DNA of 64,000 nucleotides from Ferrithrix thermotolerans DSM 19514 (GTDB taxonomy: Bacteria > Actinomycetota > Acidimicrobiia > Acidimicrobiales > CAIXPF01), in assembly GCA_945906305.1 (NCBI GenBank), contig CAMDQT010000008.1, forward strand, positions 1 through 64,000, given 5' to 3'. The stretch's first letter is position 1. Every line of letters starts with the position of its first letter. The position numbers and the translations under genes are program-made. The notes under the pieces were generated by a model. It did no database searches. It was not told the DNA's origin and saw only the letters and a program-made list of their open reading frames with translations. Shown one piece after another: positions 62,455 to 64,000 of the stretch.

Positions 62455-63249
62455 TCAGTGCCCCCGCCAGTCGGGCTCCCGCCGTTCGATGAATGCGGCC
62501 CGACCCTCCTGGGCGTCTTGTGTGCCTTGGGCAACGATCCGCATCGTTTCGCCGAAACGAACCGCATCCACCCACGACAGTTCGCGGCTGCGCACCGCCA
62601 CTTCTTTGGTGGTGCGCACCGCCAGTGGAGCGACCCGGCACAGCCGTTGCGCGAGGATGCGAGCCTCCTCCAGTACCTGATCCTGGGGCACGATTCGGCC
62701 CACGAGGCCCATCTCCTTGGCCCGCACGGCGTCAACCGTGTCGCCGAGGAGGAGCAGCTCCATGGCATCCTCCCAGCGCAGCCTTTGGGGCATCCGGATG
62801 GCTCCCACGATGGTTGGTACCCCGAGTCGGACCTCGGGAAAGCCGAAGGTGGCCTGGTCCGATGCAATGACAAAATCGCAGAAAGACACCGCAGTGAGCC
62901 CGTAGCCGAGGCACACGCCGTTCACGGCGGCGATGGTGGGCTTGAAGAGCTCCAGGCCGCTCTCGAAGGAATTGATGGTGGGTTTCTCCCAGAAGGTGCC
63001 CTTGAAGGTGCCAGCCGCTCCTGCACCGTCGCGGACGTCGGCCCCGGCGCAGAACGCTCGCCCAGAGCCGGTGAGGATCGCCACCCAAGCCTCGGGGTCC
63101 TCCAGGAACCGCATCCACGCGGCGTTGAGCGCCTCTCGCATAGCTGCGTTAATGGCGTTGAGTCTTTCGGGACGGTTATAGGTGATGGTCACGACATGGC
63201 CGTCCTGCGCGTACAGGACGGGCGGTTGCGGTGGGGCTGGGTCGGTCAT
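62455..63249 (-). CDS. Enoyl-CoA hydratase/isomerase family protein
   Basis: The 264-residue crotonase starts MTDPAPPQPPVLYAQDGHVV. The first oxyanion loop is GSGRAFCAGADVRDGAGAAG and the second VNGVCLGYGLTAVSFCDFVI, with FGFPEVRLGVPTIVGAIRMP after it. Of the two acids used for hydration, the FPEV glutamate is present, but the first is replaced in GYGLTAV. This makes isomerase or another crotonase activity plausible. ATG 63249 gives normal length. It is divergent from an acyl-CoA dehydrogenase gene across a palindromic site. Confidence 0.88.
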   Translation of the reverse strand: MTDPAPPQPPVLYAQDGHVVTITYNRPERLNAINAAMREALNAAWMRFLEDPEAWVAILTGSGRAFCAGADVRDGAGAAGTFKGTFWEKPTINSFESGLELFKPTIAAVNGVCLGYGLTAVSFCDFVIASDQATFGFPEVRLGVPTIVGAIRMPQRLRWEDAMELLLLGDTVDAVRAKEMGLVGRIVPQDQVLEEARILAQRLCRVAPLAVRTTKEVAVRSRELSWVDAVRFGETMRIVAQGTQDAQEGRAAFIERREPDWRGH

Positions 63250-63333
63250 GGCCGCGCAGACTAGGTGGCCGTGCCGGTTTGGTGACGGGCAGAGGCCCCG
63301 GGGATGTCTTGGCATCGCTGACAGGCGGTAGCG

Positions 63334-63349
63334 TCACGTGATCGATCAC
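63334..63349. promoter_or_regulatory. Overlapping perfect palindromes between divergent acyl-CoA genes
   Basis: TCACGTGA (63334-63341) and GTGATCGATCAC (63338-63349) are perfect palindromes that share four bases. They lie 19 bases before the acyl-CoA dehydrogenase ATG and 84 bases from the crotonase ATG. TetR-type repressors of fatty-acid genes bind similar dyads, so this may be a shared operator. Confidence 0.4.
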
Positions 63350-63368
63350 CGCACAAAGGACGCAGACC

Positions 63369-64000
63369 ATGAGCGATAACGTCGAAGCCGAGCTCAGCCT
63401 GGAGGAGGCAGCGGCGTTCCGGGTCCGTTGCCGGGCCATGCTCGAGGAACACGCCATCGCCATCGCCATCGAAGGGCCCGATCCGCGCAGTGAGAAGGAG
63501 ATCGCCGCCAACAAGATCTTCCAGCAGAAAGTGGCTGCGGCGGGTCTCGCCGGGATCATCTATCCCGCTGAATACGGCGGTGCGGGCCTGACCAGATCCC
63601 ACGAACGAATTTGGCGGGAGGAGTACGGCAAGTTCCCCGACATGACCGCCCAGCTCACCATCAGCCACGGTATGTGCATGCCGATGCTCGCCGAGTACGG
63701 CACCCACGAGCAGAAGTCGATGTTTCTGGCGGACTGCATCGCGGCGCGAACAGTGTGGTGCCAAATGTTCTCCGAGCCGGGAGCCGGCTCCGACGTTGCG
63801 TCCTTGCAGACCAAAGCAACCCTCGACGGTGACGAGTGGACCATCAACGGTCAGAAGGTGTGGACCACGCTGGCTCACGTGTGCGACTACGGCATCATGA
63901 TCGCCCGCACCGATCCCAATCAGGTCAAACACCGCGGTATCTCGATGTTCATCGTCGACATGAAGGCGGCTGGCGTAGACATCCGAGCCATCAACCAGAT
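63369..64000 (+). CDS. Acyl-CoA dehydrogenase (5' part, runs off the window)
   Basis: The first 210 residues are present. AGLAGIIYPAEYGGAGLTRS is the usual N-terminal domain end, and MFSEPGAGSDVASLQTKATL is the FAD/substrate-binding signature. DEWTINGQKVWTTLAHVCDY begins the beta domain. The catalytic base lies beyond the window. AAAGGA precedes the ATG by ten bases. It is divergent from the crotonase gene and could form a beta-oxidation pair with it. Confidence 0.92.
   Translation, partial: MSDNVEAELSLEEAAAFRVRCRAMLEEHAIAIAIEGPDPRSEKEIAANKIFQQKVAAAGLAGIIYPAEYGGAGLTRSHERIWREEYGKFPDMTAQLTISHGMCMPMLAEYGTHEQKSMFLADCIAARTVWCQMFSEPGAGSDVASLQTKATLDGDEWTINGQKVWTTLAHVCDYGIMIARTDPNQVKHRGISMFIVDMKAAGVDIRAINQ

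Noticed and set aside
1-64000. CRISPR arrays, insertion sequences, prophage genes or replication origins
   Set aside because: I looked for regularly spaced repeats, transposase or integrase motifs and DnaA-box clusters and saw none.

Overview
The window is high-GC, densely coding bacterial DNA with actinobacterial character. It carries four luciferase-like oxidoreductases of F420-type families, a mycothiol-dependent (MDMPI-type) enzyme, an SCO6745-type protein and many acyl-CoA enzymes. The mix would suit an Acidimicrobiia-like actinobacterium, but that placement is inference and no rRNA or taxonomic marker is present. There is one tRNA (Val, GAC). I see no transposase, integrase, CRISPR array or phage gene.

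Region 1 (1-24.8 kb) is mostly acyl-CoA and xenobiotic-type catabolism. It starts with a truncated acyl-CoA dehydrogenase-like gene and a large SNF2 helicase. A tight seven-gene minus-strand operon follows (12498 down to 5922): SCO6745-type protein, flavodoxin-like protein, LLM oxidoreductase, SDR, carboxymuconolactone decarboxylase-like protein, CaiB CoA-transferase and acyl-CoA carboxylase beta subunit. Next come a BadI/AliB-like pair (alicyclic ring cleavage and dehydrogenation), a CorA transporter, a small cupredoxin, a TauD-type dioxygenase, a probable 2-methylfumaryl-CoA isomerase (Mct), a crotonase, two more LLM proteins and a histidine phosphatase.

Region 2 (24.8-60.9 kb) is a surface-polysaccharide locus that I interpret as making a sulfated exopolysaccharide. 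A BY-kinase/chain-length regulator (wzc-like) is followed by the PAPS-forming genes cysC, cysNC and cysD. Then come five glycosyltransferases interleaved with four sulfotransferases, a Wzx-type flippase, a Wzy/O-antigen-ligase-type polymerase and a sixth glycosyltransferase. Downstream are two GH26-like glycosidases, a GDP-mannose 3,5-epimerase-like enzyme, a 2842-residue secreted multi-lectin protein, and a second wzc-like gene whose P-loop has lost its lysine. The sulfate-activation genes would supply PAPS, the sulfotransferases and glycosyltransferases would build a decorated repeat unit, Wzx/Wzy/Wzc would export and polymerise it, and the secreted glycosidases and giant protein would trim or bind it outside the cell.

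Region 3 (61.0-64 kb) returns to general metabolism: a cysteine-free Rrf2 regulator, a TauE/SafE anion exporter, a crotonase and the start of another acyl-CoA dehydrogenase that runs off the right edge.

All calls rest on reading translations and motifs by eye. No database search was run, so family names mean recognised resemblance.
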